Shown here in pieces: positions 16,058 to 29,658 of a stretch of DNA of 64,000 nt (position 1 is the first letter of the stretch; every line of letters starts with the position of its first letter). The DNA is from Datnioides undecimradiatus (Eukaryota; Chordata; Actinopteri; Lobotiformes; Datnioididae). The stretch lies in contig WARS01000013.1 in assembly GCA_008933995.1 (NCBI GenBank), forward strand, positions 16,371,806 through 16,435,805, read 5' to 3'. Below the pieces are notes generated by a model. The model saw nothing but the letters and a program-made list of their open reading frames with translations, had not been told where the DNA came from and ran no database searches. The position numbers and the translations under genes are program-made.

Positions 16058-19000
16058 TGAGTTCCGATTGAAGACTTTGTTGTATGTGTATGAAATTCAT
16101 GATGATTCATGATTCATGAGTCCTCCGAAACCCTTAAGTTTACATAAGATCTGAATACACACTGCTGTCACTGATTTAAATGCTGGTTAAAAGTCATTGG
16201 GTGAATTAATATTATATTATATTATTATCTCTCACTGTGCACTATGCACTGTGAGATTGTACTAACCTTCATAGCCAAGAACAATGAGTCTTTTATCATT
16301 CAGGCTGTGGTTTTTCTTTGCCATGATGCAGTATTAGGTATTTGGTAGCTATGGAGACAGCTGTACTCAAACAATGGTTCCTGCATAGAAATGATTTTTG
16401 TAACTCTGTTACAGATAAAAAATACTATACACATTCATGCTAAAAAAACAAAGCCACAAAAACCTTTTGCATAAATGTTTTAATTGCATTTTGCATGTTT
16501 CTGTAAATCAAAACACAGATGTTGGTCTTAAACTAAAGATTCAAACCCAACTGAAAACTTTATACTGCAGACCAGTTCCCTCAGATGGCAGCTGTTTAGT
16601 AGACAGAGCTAAATGCCTGAGGTGAGAGATCGAGAGGTTCAGCTTGCTTCACTGTGTATTTATTGCCATTAGAGTATTTTGTATTAATATATCAACAAAG
16701 ATATTACAATATGAGTGAGCATATACAAACATGCCCTACGCTGTGCGGCATGTTTGTATTTGTGTGGAAGCCTTTTTTTTTTGTTTCTTGTAAAAAAAAA
16801 AAAAAAATAAATAAAATTTTTTTCAGTAAATTTAAATTTTACTTGCCATCACTTTTTTGTTGTCCTACATCCTACTGATGTGCATATGTGCAACACTGCA
16901 CACAACCACTCATGTTTCTCCCTGTTCTGTCTGTTCTTTCTCTCTGTCTTTACACATAGTTTTTACTTTATGTGAAAGTAAACATCCTGTGATTTGGATT
17001 AAAGTGTTTTACTTGGTTCTGTGACATTACCTCACAACACTGTTCCTCTTCACTTAGTCACCACTAGATGGCAGGCATGGTCTTTGACTGACTTACTCAG
17101 AATTTACATACCAAAGGCCTGTGGTTGACTTTACCCCAACAGAGTGTGTGTCCAGTCTTCAATCGAAGATATCCTCGCTGAAGTTGATCCCAGGATAAAG
17201 CAGGAGACTGTGTGTCTCACAGGGTGCAGCTGTGTGTGAGGGTCACTCGGTTCACCACATGACACTCTTCTCTTTCACCGGCTATGGTCACAGCCACAAC
17301 CAGCACCCCACTCAATCCATAACATAAAAACATACTGAGAGGTGTGGGAGTATTAGCCCACCAGTGTCACAGTTCAACAGCCATGTAATAGAAGTATTTT
17401 TTGATATTTACAAAGTGATTTAAAAAAAAATTCCCTTCTTGTTTTTTTTTCTTCTTGTGCACAAAAAAATACTATTGTTTAATTCTGAATTAGGCATTAG
17501 GCTCATTAGACATTACACACACACACAGTGAAGTTGGGTTACCAATCAAAGCTATATTTAGAGAAAATACATCTGTTTTAAATACTGTTTACCAATATGA
17601 ATTACAACTCACCATAACAACTTAGTCATTTTTAACTAACCAGATAAGTAAGATTTCCTGCACGTGTACATATATGCCTGTACAGAATATGCTTTGTTGA
17701 AACTGACTAAATCCACCCACGGCTCAACCATCTTTTCAGAAAACTGCTTGACTAGTTTAAAATAAAAGCTCATGATTAATGTCCTTGGGTATTGCTCAGA
17801 GCTGACAACCAGACTGGAGGTTCCAACAATGGCATATCAATTGTAAAACCCCTCCTACCCCTCCAGTTTAGGCCAGTGTGCTCTACGCAAATTCATAATG
17901 CCATCAGCCCATGCGTATGAAAGCTTTTAATAACATGCAGACCTATTGAATCCTCCTCACAGGTGAATGAGAAGCTGAATGGATAGCTGTGGCGGCCCCT
18001 CGAGGCTGGGCGTATCGCACGCTGCTTTTGTTGCATTTGTTGTCATTAGACCTAAACTGAAGGGCAGGTGGGTTTTGTTGGTACACTGCTCATACACGCT
18101 CAATGATGCTCGTCCGCTGTTTGCTCATCATGTAGTGAGCTGTTTTTTAAAAGGCTAGCCAGACTCCTTTTGACAACCCAGGTGGCGTGTCCCTGAGGGG
18201 CGTATGAGGCTCTAACTTCAGCCTGGGCTCCACTTGGTCACGTATCCGTCGCTCCTCTCCCCATGTGAAATTCAGCTGCGTGGTGAGCTTCTTCACTCCT
18301 CTCTGTCATGGCCTGTAAACCTTTACGGCTGTGTAAGGAGAGAGCTCTCCACTGAAGGGTCTTGGGTAAATAACTTGAACTTCAGTGTTACAAGGTACAA
18401 GACGTGCAGTGGCTGCATGACTGGAAGCTTTTTCAGAGTCTCCACAGGCAATTACAAGAAGACAAATAGAGTGTAAATACAGTGCTCTTATGTGGACAGG
18501 CTGTGTGTTGTGTGTTTACATGAGAGCACACACGCACACGCACACACACACGCCCAGCTACCAGCCTATCACTCCTGATCTTCTGTCAGTGGGGGCATTG
18601 CTATCCATTGGCCCTTTGTTTTGCCAGCTCGTATGAACTATGTTTCTTTCTCTGGGGCGCTCCTCCTACTCCACCTCCATCCCTGCGTTCCTGAGCTGGC
18701 ACTGAGCACAGACAGCCTGACACACACAGACACACACTTTACATGTTACTTTTACACAGACCTAAAATCATTTCCTGGAGACAAACCAAAAACCTTTACT
18801 TACCTAATCACTCTAATCTTAACCACTGACTCAAAAAATAGCTTCTTCCTATTTGAGAGCACAGCCTGAAATGCATCCTTGAAAGTATCCTACATCAGAC
18901 ACACTACACACACGTAGGGGTAAAGAGATTTAACATAAATCTGTCATTCCTTTGTCCTAATGCTATGTAAGCTTTCATGCTGAATTGAAATTGTGTGTGT

Positions 19001-21330
19001 GTGTGTGACAGAGCTACAGACAGAGGTTGAGACAGCTGCTGAGGACGGCTGGTCCACTGAGAAGACCCTCTGTCCAGCCAGGCCACGCCTCGGCTCAGCT
19101 CCTGCACAGTGAACTATTGTCTTCAGTGCTGCTTCCACTATTCTGATGTCATGGTTTGTCCTTCCCCAGAGGGCTGCTGCTGTTGCTGTTGTGGTAAAAC
19201 TTGACAGACCTTTAGCCTGCCGTTTGGAGACACAAACAACTGCGTGGTGAGATAGTTACAAGTATCCCATGCACAAGAGCAATCCTATGCTCTTGCCTTT
19301 TTGACCCCTCCTTTACCTCGGCCTGATTTGAATCTTATTTGCTTTTCATTTGCATGGCAGTTGATGCTTTTCTTGTGTGACTCCTGAATTCAGCAGCTCA
19401 TATGCAAATCTTTTTGCCTAGTTCAGCCCCGCCTGGCAGAGCTTCGCTCATCAATGAGGTAAAGATAAAGATTCTTGGGTCCCTTTTCAGCCTGTTTTGC
19501 CTTCAGGGTATTTTATACATAATAAACACAATCAGCCACAGACAATCCATTCATTTACAGTAACACAAAAACACAGCCAGACAAGTGTAGTCTGTAAATT
19601 GTAAGGATTATTAACTGTGTTTTTTTGTGCTATAGATTTACACTTCTGTTTTTGTGTAAAATATTTAAACTATTGGATAAATTACTATGAAATTTAATGT
19701 CTTTGCTCTGCTGCTGGTGCAAGATGTAAAGTCAAAGTTGACACTGAAGTTGTAACTGAACTGGAAGTCATGTGACCTAAGAAGACTCTAGGGTTGGAAA
19801 TGTAAGTGGTTAAGCTCATGGTATTTAGAGTACATAGGCAAAATTTCAATCAATCAGAAATCCACAAATCAAATCAGATCAGGATTAGGGGCCTGAAGAC
19901 AAGCATGAGTTTCGACTGCTGTTACACCCAAGACCTACAACATACTATAATGAGTCATTAATACTCAGAAGGGCAAATCTCGGCCCATGTTTGCTCAAGG
20001 TTTTATGAGTCTTGAGTCGGTCTTTTTAAAGGCTTGAGTCAGGCCAAGTCCACCCCCCCCCCATCCAAATCTTTTTTTCTTCTTTTTCACCTCTCCCTCA
20101 GTAGCCTCCTGGGAGCTGGCCTGGTGCCATTAATGTTTGACTATACTGTGTTAAAATCACCCAGTAAGATAAGAAAGGAGAGAGGATGGTGGATAAGAGT
20201 ATGCCTTGGCTAGAGTGCCATTTTGTCATTGACAGTAAATCTGGACAACAAAGGTCAAAGCTCTCAAGAAATATGTTTCTCTTTGGAGATAAGGCCAGAT
20301 AGCAGCAGTATGTAGAGGCGACCTGTGAGAGGACTATGTTTAGATACACAGTATATGCATATATTTCCACATGCGTTCATCTATAGTGTCCATATAGTGT
20401 GTAAACTGGAGCAGAGGAACTGGAGGAGACCCATCCTGTGATTGTGGGACATCAGCCTCCTCCACATGCGGCTGGATGGATAACATGCCGCTTACCAGGG
20501 ACTTCCTCCGAGTGGCAGGATGGTGAGGCAGGGAGAAGACATCACCGGTACTGTGGATAATAGTCATTGAGGAGCGAAGGAGACACAATGAAAAACACTT
20601 CTCTCACCACCCACCACTTCTCTGTCATCCTCCCTCCATCCTCTCCCCATCTCTCTTTCGTTTCCTCTGCTCTGTTATTATCACCCAGATCATTATCAAG
20701 CTCACTCTCCCCTCACTGCGATGGAGAGGAGGGCCTCCCGCCTACAAGGCTTTGGTGAGAGATTTCTAACAGCGGCAGTGCAGGACGAGGAGGAGGGGGG
20801 TAGAGAAACGAAGACAAGAGGCCCAATAAAGTCCATCTAAATATAGAGGCAGTAGGCCTTTTTTCCCTTGTCCTTATAAAGAGCTGCTGGTGAATCCGGG
20901 TGGACCTTCCTTGCTGTAGCAAGAGCTGATCACTCCCTCCAGGATCGGGAACATAACTGTTGGTGGATGGAAACACACATTTGTGCGCACATACACACAG
21001 GGCTACGTTGTTTTATGAGAGAGAGAGGACAAGGAGCTTAGTGAGTTTTTTTTCCTTTACCCGAGAGGGCAAATCATGTTTGGTGGAACATACTAAAATA
21101 GGAGAGGTTTGAGGAAACTCCAAAAAGAAATGATGGGAGAAATGAGTGATGGGGGGAGGTGAAGGAGATTAGGAAAGAAGATACAGATGAATTTATGGCC
21201 AAAAATATCTCGAAGGATGGATTATACATTTAAGTTTATGTCAACACAAGCTGCCGTCCAAAGATGCCCCTTTTTGGCTCTTTTACTTCTCTAATCCTAT
21301 CTCAAAACCCTCTAAAATTGGGTTCTGTCT
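16058..21330. other. Gene-free stretch, first part
   Basis: No reading frame here has the codon pattern, splice borders or similarity of a gene I recognise. It holds low-complexity A/T runs near 16780-16825 and 17410-17470, CA/GT-rich patches near 18525-18555 and 18990-19010, and a poly-C run at about 20049-20059. A distal pfkfb4/tada3 or rbm38 enhancer could lie here but nothing marks one. Confidence 0.5.
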
Positions 21331-21525
21331 TAAAGGAATAGTTTGACTTTTTTGGAAATCTGCTTATTTACCTTCTTGCCACAAATTTGATTAGAACATT
21401 TTTACCATTGTCAAGTCTGTGCAGTAACTATGAAGCGACAAACAGTGGCTGGTTAGCATAGCTTAGCATAAAGACAGGGGATGAGAGAAATGGCTAACCT
21501 GGTGCTGTGCAAAGGCTGGATGTCT
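21331..21525 (+). repeat. Teleost interspersed repeat (AAAGGAATAGTTTGAC type)
   Basis: Starts AAAGGAATAGTTTGACTTTT, followed by GGAAATCTGCTTATTTACCT, TCTTGCC, then GTTAGCATAGCTTAGCATAA and AAGACAGGGG, and ends in a block resembling GCTAACCTGG..CTGTGCAAAGG. From memory this order is that of a very common short repeat found near genes across percomorph fishes. It carries no coding capacity. Family name and ends are uncertain. Confidence 0.7.
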
Positions 21526-22899
21526 TAAATTCAAGACAAAACTGAATGGGATTCATGGAGGAAATGCAAAATCGTCCATTTTCACAAATTCTCTATAGTC
21601 TGCTAACTTGATTCAGTGTCATATAAAATATTTTATTTTTGGTGGCCTTGGTATAGTCTGTCTATTTGTGACATTAAAGGGGATTGAGAGAGATGGCAGG
21701 TTAACATAGGGGATATCATTCACCATCACCCCCTTCAATTGTCTCATGGTTATATCCTAATATGTATATATATAATGTTACTAAAAAAACAAACACTTAA
21801 AAAATTATAAAAATAGAATAAATTTAGGATAAGGACTAATTTTTATTCCTTTTTATTTGTTTTTGTCTAAAAATTATCATTTTATGAGTTTATCTATTAA
21901 TTTATCTATTAATTTTCTGCCTTTGTATGGCACTTTCTCACATGGACTTTGAAAAGTGCCAGATGAATAATGCTTATTATTACGATTAAAAGGAACTGTA
22001 CACTGTTTGTATATTGTTCCTAAACCACTACAAATGAGTCAACAAAAGTAACTTATTTAGGATATTTAAATTATAGAACTACAAAACCAACAGTAATCAA
22101 TAACCATCGTGGAATAATGTGTGAATGCTCCTAAGTCTGAATATCTGCCAATTAGCTAGGCTAACAGTTGGTTTGCCAAAGCTTCATATTTACCCTATGG
22201 ACATCTCACAGTGACTGAAAGTTGCATCTAAAAAGTGAAACAATTTCTTTGAAAACAATGCTAAGTTTACTAATGACCGTCCATCCAATCCTTCTCCAGG
22301 GTCTCATCCTGTATTTGCAGCTGAAGGACAAATTCTTTGGTCTAGCAGAAACAGAGTCAAAGCTCTCAACCATTGTGAGAAAAAACCTTATTGTAATTAA
22401 TCAGAAAGCAATCAACAACATAAAGGCGTCCTTCTCACTCAGGACATTTACCAAATTCAACAGCTGTGTCATCAATGCATGTGACCAATGTGATTTACTC
22501 CCATATCCTGCACACTGTTGTTGTCAGTCTGAAGTGCAGTTATCAGTGATGGCCTGCTCTGTTTTCTGCTGGTCTGGTGGTCTGTGACATCTGCAGCTGC
22601 TCTCCATCGTTAAATAGCAACATACGCTAATATAGGTCATATGCTGGTAAAACACAGACCACAGAGAGACGTGTTTCAACAGGGCATACAGAAGCAGGTC
22701 AGTTTTAGTGCACTTAGTCACACAAAGACACAGATATGATGTTTGCTACGCTCTGCGTGAAGCAAACAGGAGGTCATTTTCACAGCTGTCCCCTGATGCC
22801 TGCGGTGACAGCAAAAGTTCAAAAGTCAAACTGGGGGGAAAAAGGTTCACTGTGTGTTTTAAAATCCTCTTTTTACACCTGTTGCCTACTCTCCCCTGC

Positions 22900-22902
<3 letters not shown>

Positions 22903-22937
<35 letters not shown>
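22903..22937. repeat. (GT)n microsatellite
   Basis: Pure GT repeat of about 17 units. Confidence 0.95.
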
Positions 22938-22939
<2 letters not shown>

Positions 22940-23560
22940 GCCACAAACACAAATGCACACACACATTGAACACACGAGTGGTAACTCTGGCTGCCTGAGC
23001 TGAGACTGTGCAGCAAAGGCGAGCACAGAAACCCAGAATAACATCACACACACACAGACTCACACACTGAACATCAGCACTTGTTACATAAGAGCTTCTC
23101 TTCCACGCAGACAACTCCACAGCACAGTCTGACAGAGTCAATGTCAAACTCTGCATGAGAGAGAAAATGGGTATAATTCGTGCATGACCACTCAGTTGCT
23201 ATGTGTACAGCTGAATCCGTGGATCGATCTGTGTGTGTTTGCCTGTGTCAGTTTGTGGTCATGAAAGCCTCACTGAGAGAGGAAGCTCAGCTGTCAGTAG
23301 CTGTCAGGTGCTGGCCTTCTCCCTCTCTCTCTCTCTTTCTTTGCTGATCCTGTTGTACTTAACCTCACACCCCCTGCCTCTCTGCACCCCTCCCTCCCTC
23401 TTTTAGTTGTCTCCCTTCCTCCTCTCTTCTGCCCCCCAACAGAGGCTGTCTGGGTTTGAGGTCGAGGTGGAGACACTCGTTTGTACAAGCATGTTGGCCA
23501 GAGATAAGGAAATGTGGCACAGGAACAACAAACCTCCCTCTGGGCTGAACATATAAAAAA

Positions 23561-23561
<1 letters not shown>

Positions 23562-23609
<48 letters not shown>
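23562..23609. repeat. (AC)n microsatellite
   Basis: Pure AC repeat of about 23 units, the longest dinucleotide tract in the window. Confidence 0.95.
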
Positions 23610-26600
23610 CAAAGAGGTGTCTGAAATAATCTGGCCAAAGGTCAAGGCATTCATTCTGTGGTATGTGGCATCGATATTATAAACTCTGACCTGGCCTCAC
23701 CCCTGGATTTAGCACTTCTTCCCTACTTGTCTTATTGCAGTTCTATGCACTGCTCTGTCTCACCCCGTGCAGGCTGTTACACATGCTACATTAGCTTTAC
23801 AGAACAAACACTGCTCTCTTCTCTCTTTCTCACTCACTATTTGAAAAGCTTGATCCATGTTTGTTGGGGGAGAAATAATTTCTGTGTGCACATGCCAACA
23901 CTGCCAGACTGGTGTGGCGTGGTGTGAAATGGACATGAGGAGAGGATGTGAGGCTGAAAGCGTCTGTGGCGCCTCAGCTCCGCTTGCCATTGGGGGATGT
24001 GGGAGTGTGATAGAGGCTGTTGGTGAGAGGGGCGTAGGGGATGGGGGGTGTCGGGGCTTGTGATTACAGCACAGCACTGATGGACCTCCCCAGGCTCTGC
24101 TTGAGTGAGACAAACTCAGATCACATTACAGAGCCGGGGACTTGGACGCCTGGAGGGGAGAAGGCGCCACGTTAAGACAACGACTGCTATGCTCATGGAA
24201 GACACATTTATGAATCCACAAACAGACACATGAGCGCATAAAGAATTAATACATAAACTACAACCCGCACGTTCACAGACGCCCAGTACTGAGATACACT
24301 TAATCACGTCACTTCCCTCTGAGCACAACCTGCTCCAGCTGTTGCTCTTGGTCTTTTTCTGCCCCACCAACTAATTAAACCTTCCTCACTCCCATTATCT
24401 TTGATAAAGCACAAATATCAGTCTGGTATGTGGCTGGTATCTCCTCGGGCTCATCTCATTATCACCAACCCCAGCAGAAGTGCCAGGGGGAGCCCGAGGT
24501 GTGAAAGTGACATGTAGGACCATCAGAGCAGCTGATAGGATACAGGCGTGCTGTTGGATAAGCACTTGTTTCTGCCAGAGCCATGAAAAGTCACACTGAT
24601 CCCGAAATATCTCAATCTTTATCACAACCAGACCCAAGAGTCCTAGCTGTTCATTTCTTAGTTTGTTTCCACTGGCATTTCTATTCACTTAGAAAAGTAA
24701 AGTTCCTCTCTCCAGGTATTGTAAGTTAGGCTCAATAATAAACACATATGATAAATATTGAAGTGTAGATTCATCAGTATTAATCAGACTAATGCTAGCT
24801 AACCTCAGATTGCTGTATTTGTGACTCTTCTCTACTTGGGCCACTGTTCCAGCACGTTCTAGTTTTTAGTTTTAACCTGCTCCCTGTTTAGCAAAAGTAT
24901 CTTCACTTTAAACGATCAGGACATAATTGTTTACCATAATGTTATATTTCATCAACAGCCTGTATCCATGACCAGCCCATGGTACGTTTGCTGTCCAAGC
25001 AACAATTCCATTGGACAAAGGGCCTAAGCCGTAGTATACCGGTGTTAAACCAGCCACACTGGCTGAACCAGCTGAATTCCTCTTGTTCATCTAAATGATG
25101 AGGTTGCTCACCTGGTTAAAGGTTATTGGCAGCTTTGCACCCAGTTGCTTTAAATCCCCACTCCCTCTTTATCCTACTTCACCTGTGTAACACAGGAGTT
25201 GCTGTTTGGATGTTTGCTTTCATTCCTACAGTCCTCCTCCTCCTACGCTTATTGTAATTTGGGTAAATCTTAAACCTCCAACACATCATCAAGGCTAACA
25301 ATACCCTCTATAGCGCCATTCCTCGCGCCATCCTGTGCTGGGTCCATGGTAATCGCTGCACGGATCTGTTGGTGAGTCTATTAGCTTTTGTTCTGAGCTC
25401 CAGTTTTACTTGCTTACAGTTAATCGCACGTACCCAGTTAGCTTGGAGTGTATTATACAAACAATGTTAAATGAACAGGTATTGTCCTGCTTTAGCTACA
25501 GTTTATGACTGATGACTGTAAGACTGTCTTCATTGGTAATTATAATCCTGGAGGTCACTCTGTTCTAACAGGGACTTATACTTTCGCCACCTACTGACTG
25601 TCTCTACCTCAGATTCAAACCTGACTCTCTCCAGACCAGACCGTGTTATCTGAATGGGTTACTGGTGTGGGAAAAGGGCATGGGAAAGAGTGTGTGATAG
25701 GTTTTTGGGGTCTGGTCACTTTTCTAAGAGCCTGGGTAAATATAGCCTGTATCTAAGGCCTATCTGACCCCACAGCAGACAGACCCATGTGGGACTGGAC
25801 TTTGGGGTGCTGCACAGACACAGGAGGATCTAGAAACAGGGTCAGTCAGGTGTGAGATGCTTGGCTGTGGTTTTTAGGGGCCATTCAATAAAGGAGCATT
25901 TTTCTGAGATAATTTCAATGCATTATCAGAGCACATTAGAAAATAAGAAGCTCATAAAATTGACATTTATTATTCTCTATAAAGCACCAACCTCCAACTA
26001 AGATTAAACAACAGGGACTCCCTGAGTGCTCATGACTATTACTTCAAATTTATGTAGCTTATAACTTAAAAGGCACTGGTCCGCTTTGTATAGACGTACA
26101 ATAATTAACCATGCTTTTACAATTGCATACACACAGCACGCATGCAGCCAAAGCAGCAAGCTAAAACAAAATGTAGCTCCAGAGCTTTGAGCTATTTTGT
26201 AGTTTTGCCAATTAAACCTTGAAATAATGGAAAATGTTTTACTTATGTTATGCGCATATCCATTCAGAAAGTATTACTTATATTTCATGATAACTGCTCA
26301 TTTTATTTTTTACTTTGTATAGAAATTATTATAATGTAATGCCAGGCTTTGAAGCTGCAATGATCAAGATGGCCAACTAGTTTAGTTAACTCTAAATGTT
26401 GCTGCTAAAACTTAAGTATTAAATGTGTATGGTAGGACTGACTTACAAACAATATTTCATAAATGTTAATAGATATACTGAAGATATGTAAAAGACACTC
26501 TTATTTTCGGGCTTGTTTATTCACATTTCTGATCAATCACATGATGCTAACTCAGGCCAACCACAGGCTGACCAACATGGTGCTGCGAAGGGTCTTTGCC

Positions 26601-27422
26601 TGTTTGTGATTAAAGTTGAGCTGAGGTCTGATAAGGTGGGACTGTTTTTATGATAGTTCTGAGGAATCCCTTGACGTCAGAGTTGCACGACAGAGTGAGA
26701 AACGTGCGGAGAGTGAGATTTGACTAAACCCACTTTGTATGTGCATGTGAAACAGGGGGAGAGAGTGAGAGACAGCCAGAGCCAGAGTGAGAGAGAGAGA
26801 GGCCTCATGGTGACTCAGCATAATAACAGGTCTGCTGGGCCTGTATGACCTCGTTCATCAAGATGACACGCGGCTCTGTTTCTGCTCCTCTCTGGTGTGA
26901 TTCACAAGGAGAACGCGAGAAGGAGAAAAAGATAAAGAGAAGTGGGGGTGGGGCAATGTGAGGGGAAACAGGACCGCAAGCACACAAGTGGGGAAAACAA
27001 GAAATGATGTTTGGGGAAGAAAAAACCCCCCAGAAATGACACACAGGAAAGTTGAGTAAATAAATGTGTGACTTGTGGAGAGGCGAGATAGTGAGAGATA
27101 AACACTGATGACAAAGTGAGGAGAGGGGGACCAGAGCTGCCTCACCACAGAAACAACCAGTAAACACAGCCACAGCAAGGACATCAGTTCTGTTGGACGC
27201 AAGTGTGTTTAAAAATTGCTGACATGATTCAGCTCTAAAAACTGCACCATGTCTTTTGTGTTGTCATCCGCTACAACAAGTTCGGACATACTGTCATGGC
27301 TTCTATCAGGCTGTTTGTTTAAACTTATACTTGCTGTAAAACGGGACAAACACGCTCTGCTGCCATCACTGAGAAACAAAAAGCTCATTTTTATACACAT
27401 CGACACACCTCCAGTAAATCTG

Positions 27423-27606
27423 TTAAAGGAGCACTCTACCTAGTCAGTTTATTCTTCACATCCAGTCAATCTGTGATGTTAGCATTTAGCTTAAGGCACT
27501 GCTGTACGTTTAAGTACAACCTCACAGAGCCTCCGATTCGGCTGTAGACTCTTTTCTTGCATGCACCAAATTTAATGTAGGAATAATTGCAGGAGTACCC
27601 CTTTAA
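27423..27606. mobile_element. MITE with TTAA ends (piggyBac-like)
   Basis: A 184-base element bounded by TTAA on both sides. The left end reads TTAAAGGAGCACTCTA; the reverse complement of the right end reads TTAAAGGGGTACTCCT, 12 of 16 matching. The interior includes GTACAACCTCACAGAGCCTC and GGCTGTAGACTCTTTT, which I remember from a common teleost repeat with the same ends. TTAA target duplication plus short inverted ends is the hallmark of piggyBac-type non-autonomous elements. No transposase is encoded. Confidence 0.7.
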
Positions 27607-28440
27607 CAACCTCAGGACATGTCTGACAGAAAACCTGAGAATGACGGATCAAAATACAAAAGTCATGTGAACTGAAACTTACTTAAGTAATGACGAAAAA
27701 TGTAATTAAGTGCCAAATATCCTGAGTAAATAAGGTCCAATCAAAACAAAACACCACAAAAACATTCATTGTACTGAAGGCCATATTGTAAATCATTACT
27801 GGGTGGATAAATTACACCCTGGGTAAGGACAAAAAGATAATGGATGTGTTTTTGTTTCTAACAACCTTGCCTGTGTTTTGTTCTCCGGGCCTAAGTGGGG
27901 TTTAGAAGTGACACATCTTCTAAAGTAGCTGATATAAGCACTAACATGTAGAAACGCTGTTGGGAAACGGTACCAGTTGAGCTTGTTTTGAAGAGTGAAA
28001 AAAATGTTACTTGCAGCTCCGGGTAACAGCTTCAAACCACTTTCTGACAGCCTTTTTTTTCCCCTGTTTTGACACAAAACTGTCAGTGAGAGAAAACGAA
28101 AGCCAGTGTGTTGGGCTGAAGGAACACCCAGCACCCCTGGCAGGCAGTGGTGGTGTTGAGGCTTGATAAAAGTCTGGGCCTCCCGACCCCCCTCCCCCTC
28201 TGTACAGGATTTAACTGCATACACAGCCTTGATAACAAGCACACACATATAAGTGAACCCTCTCACCCTGCAGGGTTTTCACCATATCATCACAGCAGGA
28301 TCTGCGTCTCAGTTTTGTTGTGAATAGTGACACTAAAATAAGACATGTTGGAAACACAAATGACTCTAGCGTCTGCATTTTGAACTCTGTGGGTGACAGG
28401 TTTTCGTCCTTTTTCCGACTTTAGTGACCAAGTTTAACAA
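27607..28440. other. Intergenic DNA downstream of rbm38
   Basis: Nothing recognisable; no coding frame with splice support. It lies between the MITE and the rbm38 poly(A) signals. Confidence 0.5.
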
Positions 28441-28464
28441 TAAAAGGAGAAATACAGAGGTGTC

Positions 28465-28485
28465 TTTATTTACAAAGTCTTTATT
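28465..28485 (-). terminator. rbm38: Paired poly(A) signals for rbm38
   Basis: TTTATT on the plus strand at 28465-28470 and 28480-28485, i.e. two AATAAA signals on the minus strand, about 1.47 kb after the rbm38 stop codon. This fits the long 3' UTR known for RBM38. No other gene competes for the signal. Confidence 0.6.
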
Positions 28486-29622
28486 ATATTTTTTTGGTAT
28501 GGCTTCTTTGAAGGGACTGTAAAAGACATTTTTAAATTGGAAAAAAAAAAAAAAATCTACAGAATTTCTGATGCAAACAGATGCGACCTACAAACAAGCA
28601 TCTACTGGAGTTGCTGTGCACCAGGCAAATCCACTGACATGGTGACAGGACAAATAACAAAATGAATACGACACCTGTGGATCTGCAGGTATGCCTCTGC
28701 AGGTTAAATGACATCAGTGCCACAACTATAGTCATAGTAACAAAAAAAAAAAAAAAAAAAAAAGCTATTTTAACTTAGTACCTAATAAATACAACATATA
28801 AATATTGTAAATGTACTTGAAAACATTTTAAAATGCTGTACATGAATGTCCTTTTGAGAGCAACAGTTTGTGACAATCTCAGTGAGAAAAGAAGAAAAAA
28901 AAAAAAGAAAAGTACACTGGTGTTTGAGCTCAGTGTCAGCTACCTTTTAACATTGCAGCGCTTCTTGTCCCCGTCACCCACATACTGCATGTGATTATCT
29001 ACATCCATAAGAAATCATCAAGACCCAAGTAAGACAGATTAATGTCCCTGACTGCTGAAAGGCCAGTGACAAGAGGGCTCTCTGCACTTGGTTCTGTGGT
29101 GGGGGAGCGCTGGAAAAAACAGGAGATTTAAAAAAAGAAGTTTTTTTTAATTTTTTTTTTTTATTAAGGCCTCTTTAATGAAAAAGAATTTTAAAAAATA
29201 TGTGTCGTCCTGACATCACAGTGTCAAAACAATGGAGCTCCCACTGTCTTATATACTAAAAACTCTCCTTTGTCCGTGCGGTGGAATCTCTCGCCGTCCT
29301 CCTGGAGGTTTGTTCACGAGGCGGTGCTCGACCTTGGATTGGACGGAAGGGAGCCACAGACGGGCTGGGCACCACCCTAAATCACCACTCTGTCGTCACC
29401 CTGCACCCCATATCTCTGACTGTCCCCCAGTGTGTCCTAAAGCAGCGGTGCCCTTCAAATCCACCTCAGAAAATCTGGAGTGGGGAGGTGTTGAAAGAGG
29501 TGTTACATGTCCCGGACAACAGTCATCAGTATGTACCATGGACACTGATTGAGCCAACAACATTGATAATAATGGCATACAAACAAACATTGACAATAAC
29601 ATTAATACAATAATAAAAGGAC

Positions 29623-29658
<36 letters not shown>

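Larger units (their letters stand above)
21526..27422. other. Gene-free stretch, second part
   Basis: Mostly unique-looking AT-rich DNA with two long dinucleotide tracts (listed separately). A minus-strand frame at 25090-24908 starts with ATG and reads smoothly (contains GLGPLSNGIVAW and VPWAGHGYRLLM), but has no recognisable relative and no convincing splice partner. A fairly GC-rich patch at 25310-25370 ends in CTGTTG/gtgagt, exon-like but unsupported. Confidence 0.45.

Noticed and set aside
22222-22587. 121-codon plus-strand frame in the gene desert
   Set aside because: Starts on a non-ATG codon, composition is random-like, no family match or splice borders.
23294-23654. Frames rich in Cys-Val repeats
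   Set aside because: They are translations of the (AC)n microsatellite.
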